DNA of 64,000 bases from Protopterus annectens (GCF_019279795.1 NC_056733.1:1420572800-1420636799), one strand, 5' to 3'. Positions 33,150 through 45,259 are shown, counted from the first letter of the stretch. The notes: generated from the sequence alone by a model not told the origin. Numbers and translations: made by a program.

Positions 33150-33372
33150 TTAGTCAGTTGGTGCAGATAGTTAAGGCTGTAAGCTGTAGTTCATATAGTA
33201 CATGGTTTGATTCCCTCAGCTCTCATTTGCCTACTGTGCGACCTTCAGCAAGTCATTTAACTAAACATTGCTCCCAGATTGCCCCTGAAATGGGACTGTC
33301 CATCCAGTAGGCCTAGCTGGTTAAAAATGGGTATTATTATTATTATCATTATTATTATTATTATTATTATAA
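33150..33372 (+). mobile_element. CORE/MIR-like SINE with L2-type tail
   Basis: The tRNA-like head has GGTGCAGATAGTTAAGG and GGTTTGATTCCC. A middle block, TGTGCGACCTTCAGCAAGTC followed by ATTTAACT, resembles the MIR/CORE motif (TGACCTTGGGCAAGTC). A tail like the L2 family (GCCCCTGAAATGGGACTGTC) and an ATT-repeat end follow. Family naming is by resemblance. Confidence 0.7.
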
Positions 33373-33849
33373 AAGAAATAAAAATGCATGCTTAAGTCAT
33401 TATAGAAAATGCTATATATGGGGAGAATGGAGTAGATTAAGTGGGAGTAGGAGCAAATAAATGAACAGTGGCAAAAAAAGTAGTAAACTGATAAAGTTAT
33501 TAAAGCTATACTTGGAAGGTGGAATCAGGCAATATTTTAATTAGTAGAAATGCTGAGCAGAGTGTGTTGCAAAGGGAAAGATGAATTTAGAGGGAGAGAT
33601 TGTAAAAGAAAGGAAGAGTTTGTTATGTTAGTAGTACTCTAAGACTGCATTGCATTAGACAAGCAATAGCTGTTATTAATTGATAGATTAGTGATGCCAT
33701 ATTTGAGTCATGCTTTTAGATTGAGAAGATGGGATTTCCATGTATTTTTGAAGGGGGCAGGGTTATCTCTTAACTGAGTATGTAGGTGATTTAACTCTGG
33801 TCCACTCTACATATACTTTTGGAAAACTAAAATCAGATTCCAAATAATA

Positions 33850-35440
33850 TTGGCTTTGAATATGTTAAGAACTATTTATTTAGACACAGTGACTACAGTC
33901 ATCAGTTGGTAGATTTAGCTTGTACATTTATGGAGATAACACTAGAAAATAATATCTTTACTTTTGATGGGAAGTATTCTTTGCAGAAGGTGGCATAGCT
34001 ATGGACACTTCTATTGCCAATAGCTATGCCAATATGGTCATGGCTTTATGGGAGGGGGACTATATGTTCAAGATGAGTCGGTATGCCTGATATGTCCATT
34101 TTTATTGTCGATTTGTCAATGATTTATTTTTCATATGGTTAGGCAAACAGAATGAGCTACATATGTTTCTTGATTGTTTAAACAAAACTACAACATTTTT
34201 GAAATTTTGTATCTTTTTTTCTAGTACAAAGATTAATTATTTAGATGTTTATATCAACAGATTAGATAGTAGTGATCTTGATACAGGTGTTTATAGAAAA
34301 CCTTGTTATAAGAACACCCTTTTGCATAGACGTAGTATGCACCCTACCTATGTCTTCTGGAATATAGCAAAGTGGCAATGGTTGACGGCCTCCAGGCTCA
34401 ATACATGTGAAGAAGGATTCAACCTGGAGTTATCTAGTCTTAAGAATAGACTTGTGATGAGACGGTACAAGGAGGCAGAAATTAAGGATATACTTAATCA
34501 GATACCTACATTAAGACATGATATAGCACATCCTTATTTCGCTGAGCAGACTATGTTTGTTACAACAATGATCTTGGTAAATTGAGAACGATCAGTGTTC
34601 CACTTCACTTTACTAGTGATACAAGGGGGATTATGGAAGTTATAAAGAAACATTAGGGTATTCTTATGGGTCATTAATGAATAAGAGAGGTGGTAGGGGA
34701 AACACTGTGTTTCATTTACAATAATAATAAGTGTTTAAAGAGAATGTTATGTTATCCAAAGGACTCTACTGACAAAAGACAGTATAAGACAAACAATGTT
34801 ACACAACCATGTTTGAAATGTAACTTTTGTTGCCATATAGATAGCAGTGGTTCTTTTAAACATCCAGATACAGGATAAAAATATGTTTTTAATATTGATG
34901 CGAATTGTTTGAAATTTCAGTCCTTCTATGTTGGTAGGACTGATTGAATGTTACAAGATTACATAAGGGAACATTTATGCAATATTTGTATACATTCTAC
35001 TAATAATGCTCTTTCTAAACACATTTTGAATATTGATGAACAACATGTATGTAAGTTTCTAGTCACTGAGATGGTTAAACCAGGCATGTGCCAAGGAGAT
35101 ATAAGGAACATGACAGAAACTAGGGAGGTTAGATGGATTATCAGGTTGAGGATGGATTAAGGTAAAGGTTTAAATGAAAAAGTATCTTTAAAACCTGTTT
35201 TAAAAGGATGCAGCTTAAAGAACTGACAACATTATTTTATTATTGTTTTTATGAGTTTTTGATAAACGGATATTTATGTTATTCAGTACGGGGACTGATG
35301 CAATGCTATTTTGTTACATTTATTCAGTTACTGAATGTTGATTGGTTTACATGTGTCTGAGTTCTGATTTAAAGACACGGTTTATTGATTGTACTTTTAA
35401 TTGTCTGATGAAGCTGTATGTGAAAGAGCTTACCTTTTTT
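33850..35440 (+). pseudogene. Penelope-like element, RT to endonuclease, decayed
   Basis: Plus-strand PLE remains. RT palm (SIANSYANMVMALWEGDY near 34030) is followed by the catalytic block as RFVNDLFFIW (N in place of the first D). Next is the C-terminal RT, open 34163-34585 (INYLDVYIN, VYRKPCYKNTLLHRRSMHP). Then come a CxxC knuckle (PCLKCNFCC near 34815) and a GIY-YIG core (FYVGRTD, IREH) with a stop between at about 34946. The 3' noncoding part holds a CTGATGA...GAAA motif near 35405. Confidence 0.82.
35405..35425 (+). ncRNA. Hammerhead-like core in second PLE
   Basis: CTGATGA, ten bases, then GAAA: the conserved hammerhead core in the 3' region of the PLE. The ten intervening bases do not make a good stem II here. 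Probably a decayed or chance motif. Confidence 0.35.
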
Positions 35441-35873
35441 ACTTGAACTAAACTCTTGTTTTATCGCCTAAACTCTTTTTATGGTTCCTTTGGCCATGTG
35501 TTACTCTGTGGTTCTTTTTTCTTTTATAAAATAATCTTTTATCTATTTTACTAAGATATTCCTTATTTCTATGGCTATAATATCCATACAGAATCATATC
35601 CATATTTATTTCATTTACCTTCTTTATATTTTCAAAGACATTTTCTTTACACAGTTTTTCACACAATTTTGCAACCCTTATGCATTGTAAGAAAACATGT
35701 TCTGTAGTTTCTTCTTTACCACAATATATGCAAACTCTTTCATTGATTTATTTTTATATGGCATATTTCTCTTTACTGGTAATGTATTAATCCCTAATCC
35801 CCATAAAAAAATCTTGACATTCTACTTGCTTATTACACCATTCTTTTCATACTTTTTTGGTTTATTAAATTTA

Positions 35874-36997
35874 GAAATGTATGCTATTCTGTATATAATA
35901 AAAACAAACTAAACATTTTAGTGAATGAATGGTTAGGCAACAAAATAGGCTCATAAGTTCATAGGCTCATAGATATAAAGAATAGCATATGTCACAGATG
36001 TCCTGTAACATTATATGCATTAGTTATGAATGTATTAGTCAGAAATGTAAATTTGCACGAGAGGTGCTACTTATATAACTAATGAAGGGATCAAAATTCA
36101 AGTCATGTTTACTTATGCAGATGATATTATATTGATTACAAGAAACAAAGTCTAGATGAAAAAGGTTATATACATCAATGTTTAAATATAACAGGCATGA
36201 CTTTAAATAAAGAAAAAAGTAAAGGGTTGCATAATATAGTAAAGATAGAAGGAGTATCTCTCTTGAAAGAATTCCATCTTCCTTGTCCATGTATAAGATT
36301 CATTTCTTCATTGGATTCAATCTTTGGATTGATTCATTGGATTCAATCTTGAACCCCATATAAAAGAAAAAAAATACTTGTAGTATTTCTTTTTCATAGA
36401 TTACTGGCAAACATTTAAACACTAGGTAAATATGCAATCTATCCCTGTATAACTGAATTAATCAAATAAACCTTTTCTTAAACAGTAGCTTGCATGTTTT
36501 CCAAAAACAGCAATTCTCCTTTATTTCATCTAGTATCCTATTCCATTGTTCATCACTTACATTGTTACCTGCAAATTTTATTCCGAACACAGAGAATTCT
36601 TTCATCAAGCGAGATACTCCTCCTATCTTTCCTATATTATGCAACCCTTTACTTTTTTCTTTATTTAAAGTCATGCCTGTTATATTTAAACATTGATGTA
36701 TATAACCTTTTTCATCTAGACTTTGTTTCTTGTAATCAATATAATATAATCTGCATAAGTAAACATGAATTGAATTTGGATCCCTTCATTAGTTATATAA
36801 GTAGCACCTCTCGTGCAAATTTACATTTCTGACTAATATGTTCATAACTAATGCATATAATGTCACAGGACATCTGTGACATATGCTATTCTTTATATCT
36901 ATGAGCCTATGAACTTATGAACCTATTTCATTGCCTAACCATTCATCCACTAAAACGTTTAGTTTGTTTTTATTATATACAAAATAACATACATTTT
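35874..36997. repeat. Large imperfect palindrome, arms about 400 bp
   Basis: 35874-36274 is the reverse complement of 36594-36997 with few mismatches. Shared blocks include GGTGCTACTTATATAACTAA and CAGGCATGACTTTAAATAAA. The spacer is about 319 bp. Both arms are L1/Tx1-like RT sequence and include AGTTCATAGGCTCATAG. It most likely arose by an inverted duplication during LINE insertion or a later rearrangement. Confidence 0.9.
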
Positions 36998-37082
36998 TAA
37001 ATGTCTTACTAATGTTATACTCTTCCATAATTGTCCACAAAATGTCATGTTGTACTGTATGAAAAGCTTTATTTAAATCTCC

Positions 37083-38085
37083 TGTCATGACCTTGGTCTC
37101 ATCAGGCTATAACAAAATCACAAGATTCGCTAATAACCTCCCTTACAGATCACATCACTTCACAGCACTTCATAAACTAAATTGCATTGAACTACCCAAT
37201 CTCCTGTCCCTCAACCAACTAACTTTCATTCATTCCAGCACTCAAGAGCTTGGTACAGCCCTACTCAAATGGCAGGCCACTAATATCCTCCAATAAACTA
37301 CCACTCAAAGTAACTAAATCTAATAATTGTTACGGTAACTCTTTATTCTCCCTCCACATATCTAAGCCCTGGAATTCCATGAATCAGGCAATACTAAATT
37401 CTAGCAAAAGATCCAGATTTAAACTACTGCTTAAGGAACACCTAACCAAAAAATGTTTTTACTCCTGCACTAATCCAGGCTAATCATTGTGTCCTTCCTT
37501 GTTCTTACAACCAAAATATCTACTCCCTTACTAAATTCTAACATCCCTTCTATCAATGAATTCCAGTTTCTCTCTACCTACCTTAAGCTCACTACTGTTC
37601 CTATTTTTATCTGCCTATCTCAGGCTTCCTACAGATTCATCATATTCTCTATTTCTTGTACTCCACATTGCCTTAGCTATCACTGTTTAGAACAAGGAAC
37701 ACTATCAGAGCAACAATCAACCATATTCTTCTTCATATACCATACATGTATCTCATAAATATTTACCACCAAATCCATAATATTGATCTACTGATCAGTC
37801 ATTTCTTTACGGTGGCACAAGCTATTTCATGCTAGTTTATCTTTCTTTTTTTCTCTTGCTTTATATTACTCTTTCAGTTTTTATTGTTTATGTATAAACT
37901 ATTTACTACCTATATTTACCAAAGTTATGTATTCTTTATTGTTATCAACTTCTTGTATTGTTTGTAATATGTTTTTGTAATGTATAAAGCTTATCTCTCC
38001 GGGCCTCCACTGAAAAAGGTCCACTGGCCCAGTTGGACATCCCTAACAAACAAATGTAAAATAGAATAAAATAAACAAATCAGTC
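37083..38085 (+). mobile_element. L2-type LINE 3' end inserted in L1/Tx1
   Basis: It starts within the last Pol segment (ITRFANNLPYRSHHFTALHK; LFSLHISKPWNSM). The 3' tail has CTCTCCGGGCCTCCACTGAA, CAGTTGGACATCC, AACAAACAAATG, then AAAT-type repeats. A short AAATC on both sides may be the target duplication. L1/Tx1 coding is continuous across the insertion. Confidence 0.82.
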
Positions 38086-38945
38086 CTATTTATAATATCA
38101 TCTGCAGTTTCCCTTACTATGAATAATAATTCCTGAAATTGTTTTCCCTTTAAACTATAGATGCTATCTTCCATAATACTTTTCATTTTGCTTACCATTC
38201 TATTCCGAATTATTTTCATAAAAATCTTTATAATTTGTATTGCTCAATATTATAGGGCTCCAATTTTTATTTCTATCGTCCTTTTTATATACACATTCAA
38301 ATATACCCCTGCATAAATCTTTATACATAAAACCTTCATTTAATTGCTCATTCCTAACTTTTAAGAAGCATTTTTTCTGCTAGTCTATAAAATTCTTATA
38401 AAATTGGTATCCAATTCATTCTGATCCTGAAACAAACTGTAAATTAACTTGTCTAAGTACCTTATCTAATTCATATATGGAAATTTTGTTTTTCAGTTCC
38501 TTTATTTCTTGTTCTGTCAGTTTTTTAGCATGGCATTCTTTTTTGTATTTTCTTTATATCTTGAACATTTTCTTTACATAATTTATTACAATATTCATAA
38601 TTTGTTCCTGAGATCTTCTTACCTCTCCTCTATCACTTTTCATTTCTCTCATTATACTATTATTCTCTTTAACTATGCTACTCAAATAAGCTGATACCTC
38701 TTCTTTTTTACTTTATAAATAATATATTTGCTTAAATAATAATTCTTTAATGTTTTTTTGATTGTTTTCATAAATTGTCCATTCTATGACATAATATTCT
38801 CTACTGTTCCTTTCCAAGTCCTTTAAAGGATCCATACATATTGTTTTATAATTTATTTTTCCTGCTTTTCTTACATCTGACCGCCATTCTAAAAAAATTT
38901 TTTTATATTTTGTTCTTTCAAAGCTAGCCACAACTCAGACAAGTT

Positions 38946-39480
38946 TTATAACACACTCTAGTGGAAATGTGCCCCTGGATTTACTAACTTTCCATGCAGG
39001 ACTAGCGTAGTCCTGCACAGAAGTGGCCGTTTAGGAGGAGGACGGCAGCACACCATGCATATTAATGAAGGCGTACTGCCTGAGCCCCTAATCTTACATG
39101 GGGTATGTAAGAGTGCAGGGGGTGTGACTGAGAGCAGAGCTCTCAGAATATACATGCCCCCACAATGAAGAAGAGCAGAAAGCCCAAAAGAATGAGTGAG
39201 ACCGCTCATAGATGTCCGCATACCCCCAGCAATATCCCCTCCATGTGTACAACAGCAATAGGAAATACACAATATAAATATACCCTTTTTTTTGTTTTAT
39301 GAAACCGATTAAACCTAACCATAGGTACATGGGTTTGCCCATCACTTAGCTATGGTTAATGCAGCTTAAAAGGCTGAAGAGGATAACAAGGAAGATATAT
39401 GCAAATGAAGCAGCATACCAATAGTGTACTTTTAAGGAAAAGGCCTTGATGAGATAAATAAAATGACAATAAATAAAAAC
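38946..39480. other. Moderately GC-rich unassigned block
   Basis: Base composition shifts from the AT-rich LINE to mixed sequence. Short frames exist on the minus strand (39345-38958) but none has a domain I recognise. Possibly the edge of the transposon-like region that follows. Confidence 0.35.
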
Positions 39481-39490
39481 TAAATAACAT

Positions 39491-39660
39491 ATATTTGTGA
39501 ACTGCAGTACTGCATTAAATGCAGATGTGAGGTGTCAGTGTCATAATGTTGCAAAGTCCACAGATAATCACATGTACCCCATACAGTATATGTATACAGG
39601 AATCATGGATACAAATGGAAGGTAAAATGTGTAATGAATGATAACTCCATACAGCTTCCA
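39491..39660. repeat. Direct repeat, first copy
   Basis: TTGTGAACTGCAGTACTG... AGATGTGAGGTGT ... GAATCATGGATAC ... TGTAATGAATGATAA matches 40541-40720 in the same order and orientation (about 1.05 kb apart), with clear divergence. Function unknown. Confidence 0.75.
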
Positions 39661-39711
39661 AATCCACCACCTTCCCAAGAACCATTAGACATTACTGTCT
39701 AAATTAGTGCA

Positions 39712-40455
39712 GTGGTAAGTGGGAGTAAGTACTAGTAAGTAAGTGTAAGCACTATTAAGCAGTAGTAAGTGGGGGGTCTATATTATATGTTCAAAGGTTT
39801 AAAACTTTGAATCACTAAAGGTCGAACTTTAATGATCGAAGTTTTAAAACCTCGAATCATATAACAGAGATTGCTATTGAGTGCGGGAAGGGAAGATTTC
39901 CCATTACTGCACTGTAGTGCGATCTCGGAGTTGGTATATTTAAGTAGCGGGATGTGTGGGGGTGTAGGGGGGCTTGCTCCCCTGCATAGAGCATTTTTTT
40001 TGTTTTGGTCTTAAAATGTTTTTTTTTTGACATTCAAAGTATTAAAGTTCTGATCATTAAAGTTCGAACTTTAGTGATTCGGACTTTTAATACTTCAACA
40101 TTATGATATAGAACCGTAAGCAGAAGTAAGCATATGTAAGCACTAGTAAGTGGGTTTAAGCCTGTTTGCATGGGGGTAAGCAATGCGCACACAGGTTAAG
40201 CAATATTGAAGCTAACTCTCTGTAAGCATATTTAACCGGAAATGAGCATTGCTTACGCTCATGCAAACCCACGCAAACCCGCTTACAAGTGCTTATAAGT
40301 GCTTTAATCACTCTGTATCCAACAGCCGTTGTTCTGCCCAGCAACAAAATAAACAGCCTTGCAGGTCTTGAACCCAAGTCACTATACACTATAGTCAAAG
40401 TAGTTAACCACCAAGCTATCACAGCAGTACATAAGAGTGAGGTATCACCAAACAA
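39712..40455 (-). mobile_element. GTAAGC-type tRNA SINE, copy 1 (carries an insertion)
   Basis: The minus-strand tRNA-like head lies at the right end: GATAGCTTGGTGGTTAAC (A-like) and GGTTCAAGACC (B box). Then comes the conserved stretch GTTGCTGGGCAGAACAACGG and a tail with many GTAAGC/GCTTAC motifs that can fold back on itself (CATTGCTTACGCTCATGCAA against TTGCATGGGGGTAAGCAATG). Copies 2 and 3 are at 45260 and 57105. A 341-bp element (39775-40115) is inserted in the GTAAGC part. Confidence 0.7.
39775..40115. mobile_element. Small non-autonomous element with palindromic terminal repeats
   Basis: Terminal inverted repeats of about 80 bp: the left begins GGTCTATATTATATGTTCAA; the reverse of the right begins GGTTCTATATCATAATGTTG. 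Each repeat contains its own palindrome of about 56-58 bp centred on TCGA (39796-39851 and about 40037-40094), so each end can form a hairpin. There is no coding capacity. The middle is G-rich then T-rich. No clean target duplication is visible, so the superfamily is not assigned. Confidence 0.75.
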
Positions 40456-40540
40456 ACCTTCACCATAGTAAAATCAAACTGAACATGTGAAAGTAATCAG
40501 TATACAGTCATATGTTCTATAACCTACAACATAACATAAA

Positions 40541-40720
40541 TATGTGAACTGGAGTACTGAAGTAAGCCCAGATGTGAGGTGTAAATGTAATAGAGTCTTG
40601 AAGTTCCCTACTAAACACAAGGACCCCATACAATGTACGTACACCTGAATCATGGATACCAGACATATATATAAGATGTAATGAATAATAAATCAATGCC
40701 AAAAAGCAAATATAATGCAA
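40541..40720. repeat. Direct repeat, second copy
   Basis: Partner of 39491-39660: TGTGAACTGGAGTACTGAAG, AGATGTGAGGTGT, GAATCATGGATAC, TGTAATGAATAATAA. The two copies bracket the GTAAGC-type SINE and its small insertion. Confidence 0.75.
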
Positions 40721-40967
40721 AGTCAATTTTAAGCAACACTAAGCATTGCACAGGCCAGCTTAGGAGGTGTAAGCAATGTGTAGGCCAGCTAACTCAATGT
40801 GCCCGGTGGTATATCCTTTTAAGCAATGCCAACCTTAGGTAAGCAGGTTTGCTCATAGCTTAGCCTTTTCAAAACCGGCCAATCACGGCAAAGTGCGGGA
40901 ATTCGGCCCTACTTAAACCCAACAGGTGGGAATATATCTCATAACTGGTTGTAGCTTCCCCTTGCAG

Positions 40968-41210
40968 GCACCATGTCAGGAAGGGGAGAAGGAGTGCACT
41001 TTCAGGCACAGCGCTGGGGCATCCAGGAGTCTAGAGTCATGGCAGGACTCATGAGCAGAGACTGCTGCAGGGCCAGTACCAGGGTTTCCAATACAAGGCG
41101 GAAGCCTGGGACAATCTTGCCCGTGACCTCACCAGTGCCACTGGCATACCCTGAACTGGTGAGCAGGTCAGGCATCACTATGCCGACCTGAAGCTGCGTA
41201 AGGGGGAATC
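40968..41210 (+). pseudogene. Myb/SANT-like domain gene 1, first coding exon, broken
   Basis: After a good acceptor (CTTCCCCTTGCAG) comes GCACC then ATG at 40973. The frame starts MSGRGEGVHFQAQ, then shifts by one base near 41040. The rest of the domain is in the next frame: HEQRLLQGQYQGF, KAEAWDNLARDLTSATG, a TGA where Arg is likely (41152-41154), and TGEQVRHHYADLKLRKGE. The W...L and EQVRxxYxDLK pattern fits the Myb/SANT-like DNA-binding domains of Harbinger-type transposon partner proteins and related host genes. Two lesions disable it. Related to the exon at 50173. Confidence 0.72.
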
Positions 41211-41354
41211 TCTTGGATCAGTGGATCCAAGAGGCTAGGAAGACAGGGGAGGTCCAGCTGTGCGTCCATATCACTCCACTACCTGTTTAATAATTGCCAG
41301 CTCATGTATATTATGGATAGGTATGGCTAAATATTCCTCTTATGTACTTCACAG

Positions 41355-41423
41355 CGGCAAGTGAGCAGGCCGTGAACCAGGAAGCCTATGGCTGTCGCTT
41401 GGAGATGTTGCGATGCGAGGCAG
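41355..41423 (+). pseudogene. Candidate second exon of Myb-like gene 1
   Basis: 69 bp between acceptor TTATGTACTTCACAG and donor CAG|GTTAGT, open in one phase: ASEQAVNQEAYGCRLEMLRC, with helix-type composition. It is GC-richer than its surroundings. No domain recognised; exon status is inference from splice sites and composition. Confidence 0.45.
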
Positions 41424-41689
41424 GTTAGTAATACTCTTGCATGTACTGTCATAGGAAATAAATCTAATTGTATTAGTAAGTCAATTGCTTGTAGAAAGCC
41501 AATATTGTTTGAGGCATGTACTGAATACACCGGAGAATATGGCAGGAAGAGTCTCATATAGTTTGTATTTAAATAAAAGCATAATAGCCTGACAATAAAG
41601 GTCTAACTGCTGGACTGCATGTGTATACTCTGGTATCATACGGTAATGTAGATTTGCAATCACTTAATAGTACTATTGTACTAAGCACT

Positions 41690-43000
41690 GCTACCCACAC
41701 TGTGCAACATAAATAGAATGTGTAGGAATGCCTGTATATGACTGGTGTAATCCCCAGAGGTCATTTAGGACAACTGAGAGAGACATAGAGAGAAAACAGT
41801 GAAAAGACAGACAACAAAATCCGAACAGCATATGCAACTGAGACGTGAACTGTTGTATTTTAGCACACACAGCCATGGTTCGAATCCTGGGAGTGGTAGT
41901 TGGCTGCACTCTAGCAACTCCACAAAATGTTATGAGAGTAATAAGCCAAATATTTCCCATCTACACCCCATGTTGTCAAGCTGTGACCAGAGTGTGTACA
42001 GTAACAGAGTGAGATGTATGTGCATAATACTAATGTGGAATCTGGTAATTTGTGTGACAACATTCAGGTAGTGCTAACAAACATTGCTCCCACAGGTACA
42101 TCAGATATGAACACTGTGCCTAGAAATAAAACAGTGATACCCTGTACTGGTACTATTTACTCTGGTATTGTATGGCATTGTTAGTGTTGCTGTTGCTCTG
42201 AATAATAAGGTATTACTCATCACTGTCACCCACACTGTGTGACATAATATAACTGTCTAGGAAATCTTGTATAAGAGTGTTGTAATACATGGTCAGAATG
42301 TAAAACCACAGGAGAATTATAGACAGAAATCAGATAAGAGATACACAGCAATATCTATATAGCACACAAAACTGTGATGGACAGTGGTTTCTTTTTAGCA
42401 GACACAGCCATGGTCCGAATCCTGGTAGTGATAGTAGGCTGCATACAGAATCATACCCCACAACTGTACAGATATGTACAGAATGTCCAGTAAATTGGCC
42501 CATATGTGCTGACTGTCACCCTGTCCCCCTAGGAAATCAGTGGGATGATCCCAGACGTTTAGGCAGCAAACAAGAAATACAACTGATTGACAGACATCTA
42601 TGAGAACAAACCTGACACTCTAGCAACTCCCCAAAATGTTATGAGAGTAATAAGCCAAGTATGTCCCATCTACACCTCCATGTTGTCAAGCTGTGACCAG
42701 AGTGCGTACAGTAACAGAGTGCAATGTATGTACATAATACTAATGTGAAATCTGGTACTTTGTGTGGCAACATGCAGGTAGTGCTAACAAACATTGGTCC
42801 CACAGGTAAGACGGATACAAAGACTGTGCCGAGAAATAAAAGCATGATACCCTGTACTGGTACTGTGTACTCTGGTATTGTATGGAATTGTGAGTGTTGC
42901 AGTTGCTTTGAATAATAAGGTATCACCGATCACTGTCACCCACACTGTGCTATATAATATAACTGTAGGAAATCCTGTATAAGAGTGTTGTAAGTCACTA
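41690..43000. repeat. Tandem duplication, about 0.7-kb unit
   Basis: 41907-42290 repeats at 42616-42998 (blocks ATGTTATGAGAGTAATAAGC, AGTGCTAACAAACATTG, CACTGTCACCCACACTGTG). The offset is 709 bp. Parts of 41690-41907 repeat at 42230-42480, including a tRNA-like GGTTCGAATCC box (41876) and its variant (about 42413). Lies in the presumed intron of Myb-like gene 1. Confidence 0.85.
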
Positions 43001-43684
43001 AAAGTTGAAGAGGGCAATAGTCTAGATATGTCCCGGTCCACCTGCATATGGTCAAGACATGGCCAGAGTCTGTGCAAAAAGAGATAGACAGGTATGTGCA
43101 CAACATCAACCAGGAATCTGGGAGTATGTGTACAAATGGTTAGTTAGTGTTAACAAACATTTCCTCCACGGGTATACCAGGTAAGAGGTGTATACTGCAG
43201 GTAAAACCAGTTCATGTATAAAGATGATGACAGCCATATCACTGTCCAAACTAAGGCAATAGGGTAGTGTAGTAATACTTGTAAGGTACAGATAACAGCA
43301 CTGACTAGGAAAGTAATGCGAAGTACAGGAATATACTAGTTAATTGACATCTTTCTCTCCCCCCCACCATATCTCCAACAATATACTAACTACTCACCTC
43401 AACTGGTATGTGATGACTCCACTGTTATGTTGGGACATATGTCCTATTGGTTGATAATTATTTAAATATTTAAATCTGTTTCTATGCATGTGCTATGTTG
43501 AAATGCTCCAACATTGGTGGCATGGTGCCATCAATGTACCTGCATGCTGTTGTTATTACCACTGTGGTCCCATATATGCATGTGTTCTGTTTGCTATGCA
43601 ACTGTTATACATTTATACATCCCATTACACAAAAATCCTTTTCTTTTACTTGTACAGCCACTTGTTATACAACTAATATAGAAT

Positions 43685-44240
43685 ATTAACTACTTGTGAA
43701 CAGTGTTCTAGCTTCTATGTTGGTAAATCAACCAGAAAACTATGTGAACGTATTATAGAACATAAATCCGACACTAGAAGATGTATCTTAACAAATGCAA
43801 TAGCAAAACATGTTATGGAGTCAGATAATACACATAGTTTTGTATTCAGAGTCATGGACATATGTTTTACAAATATAAGGGGAGGAGATCAAAATAATGA
43901 CGTATAACTTAAGGAATATAATTGGATGGTTAAATTGCACGCTGATAGATTTCCTGGTTTAAACTCTATAATATCTATTAAACCTGTTTTAAAATGCAAA
44001 CAGCTATGTTTGAAAAAATAAAATGTATGTAAAGAAATAACATTATGCATATCAAGTTATAACATGTATTATTTTGCAATAGTTCTTTAAACAAATAGTG
44101 TTTTTAATTGAATTTATTATCTGGTTGGCTGCCTCATTCATTATGTCTTTTGAATTTTAATTAAATAAGGATGTGTTTAGCAGTTTTGTATCACACTGAA
44201 GCTTTGTGGTTTGTAATTTTGCTGCTACTTATCATTTTAT
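43685..44240 (+). pseudogene. PLE GIY-YIG endonuclease fragment
   Basis: Frame from about 43690: CEQCSSFYVGKSTRKLCERI (YVGK = YIG block, R and EH following), NAIAKHVMES, FRVMDICFTNIRGGDQN, then a stop at about 43905 and IISIKPVLKC. Same 3' end structure as the PLE at 33.8-35.4 kb. Only the last domain is present, so 5' truncated. It interrupts Myb-like gene 1. Confidence 0.82.
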
Positions 44241-44429
44241 CTGTCTTAAAATAAACTATTTGGATGTAACTGAGCCATTTTATTTTGCTTGTACTGGATT
44301 GATTTTGAATGGCAAGTGCATTGCAAGCTTAGTTTTCTCTTTGATTTGACTATTACTAACCCACATATATTGATAAACCATAAACACCATAGCATGTATG
44401 GGAATGCGGGTCCCAGCAGACCCACCTGT

Positions 44430-45258
44430 CCCACCTGAGCTGGCCGTGGCACTGGGACCTCCTCATCCATTGGTCCTGCACCACCTTCAGATGGAACCAC
44501 CTCAGGGGACAGGACTTCCCCCCCCGGCAGCGGGCACAGTCAGGAACCTGTCACCCTTTGCCAGGTCCGGGTTGTGGTGCGTAGCGAGCTCCACAGGGAG
44601 GTTGGAGATCTGCTATACCAGCTCGAGAGCCGCGTGTTGCGACTACAGGGTTGGCCTGGCTCTCTGACTCAGCCTCCAGCACAGCCACCTTCGGGGCTAT
44701 GAAGGTGCAGTGGTGACTGCCCATGGGTGGGGACCTCAGTCCCACTGTTTCCACTAGGGGGCTCATGGGCTTCCAATTTCTCTCCCCCATCAAGGTGTTT
44801 ACCCCCCACATGTGTCATATACTGCCCCTGTATGCGTCTTGTTTGTCTTGTCTGTTAATCTACCCAACCTACCTCCCCAAATATATCTACTATCCCTCCC
44901 CAACATCCCACTCTCACCTGAAAAAAAAAAAAAGGGTAATCTGTTTCCCCAAAAAAATATTGCTCCATACATAGCTGTCCATTTCTCACACGTGTCCACT
45001 GGACACATGTAATCTGGTCTAATTGGCATCACAACATATTATTGTTGTCCTCACCCCTCTCTCAGGGGTTTGAGTGTCCAAATCTACCTCCAAATTCAGT
45101 GTATATGAACAGCTGTTGCTGTAGAAGAAATGGGCAGCCATGGACCTTCTCTACACCCTCCTGCACATCCATAGCTATTTTCCCTACTGTCTTTCCCTCT
45201 TTGTGCCCCTTTTTCACCACTTTTCTATCAACCCTTTTTCTTTTCTTTTGAATAAATT
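44430..45258 (+). pseudogene. Candidate last exon and 3' UTR of Myb-like gene 1
   Basis: A GC-rich island with an open plus-strand phase from about 44436 to a TGA at 44700. It is a Ser/Gly/Pro-rich stretch ending in a helical, coiled-coil-like segment RSELHREVGDLLYQLESRVL. AT-rich sequence follows, with AATAAA at about 45252. A C-terminal helix after a low-complexity linker is common in Myb/SANT-like transposon proteins. That it belongs to the exon at 40973 is inference from order, strand and composition; a PLE fragment lies between. Confidence 0.4.
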
Positions 45259-45259
45259 A

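Larger units (their letters stand above)
35450..38945 (-). mobile_element. L1/Tx1-like LINE, rearranged
   Basis: Minus-strand RT pieces in order. The N-terminal region is near 38900-38400 (EIKELKNKISIYELDKVL). CRGIFECVYKKDD and NWSPIILSN come near 38300-38250, and DLNKAFHTVQHDILW at about 37080. A degenerate YADDIILI block lies near 36740, then MTLNKEKSKG...FGIKFAG (36674-36462) and YFFSFIWGS (about 36370). The C-terminal knuckle (CIYCGKEETTEHVFLQC-like, with frame breaks) is near 35700. This pattern fits the L1/Tx1 group. An L2 is inserted at 37083-38085 and a 400-bp inverted copy of the palm region sits at 35874-36274. Not functional. Confidence 0.72.

Noticed and set aside
41870..41890. 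tRNA gene at GGTTCGAATCC
   Set aside because: The box B is exact, but no box A at the right distance and no stems; the segment is part of a tandem duplication.
44010..44240. Hammerhead core in the 43.7-kb PLE fragment
   Set aside because: Only CTGAAGC without a following stem and GAAA.
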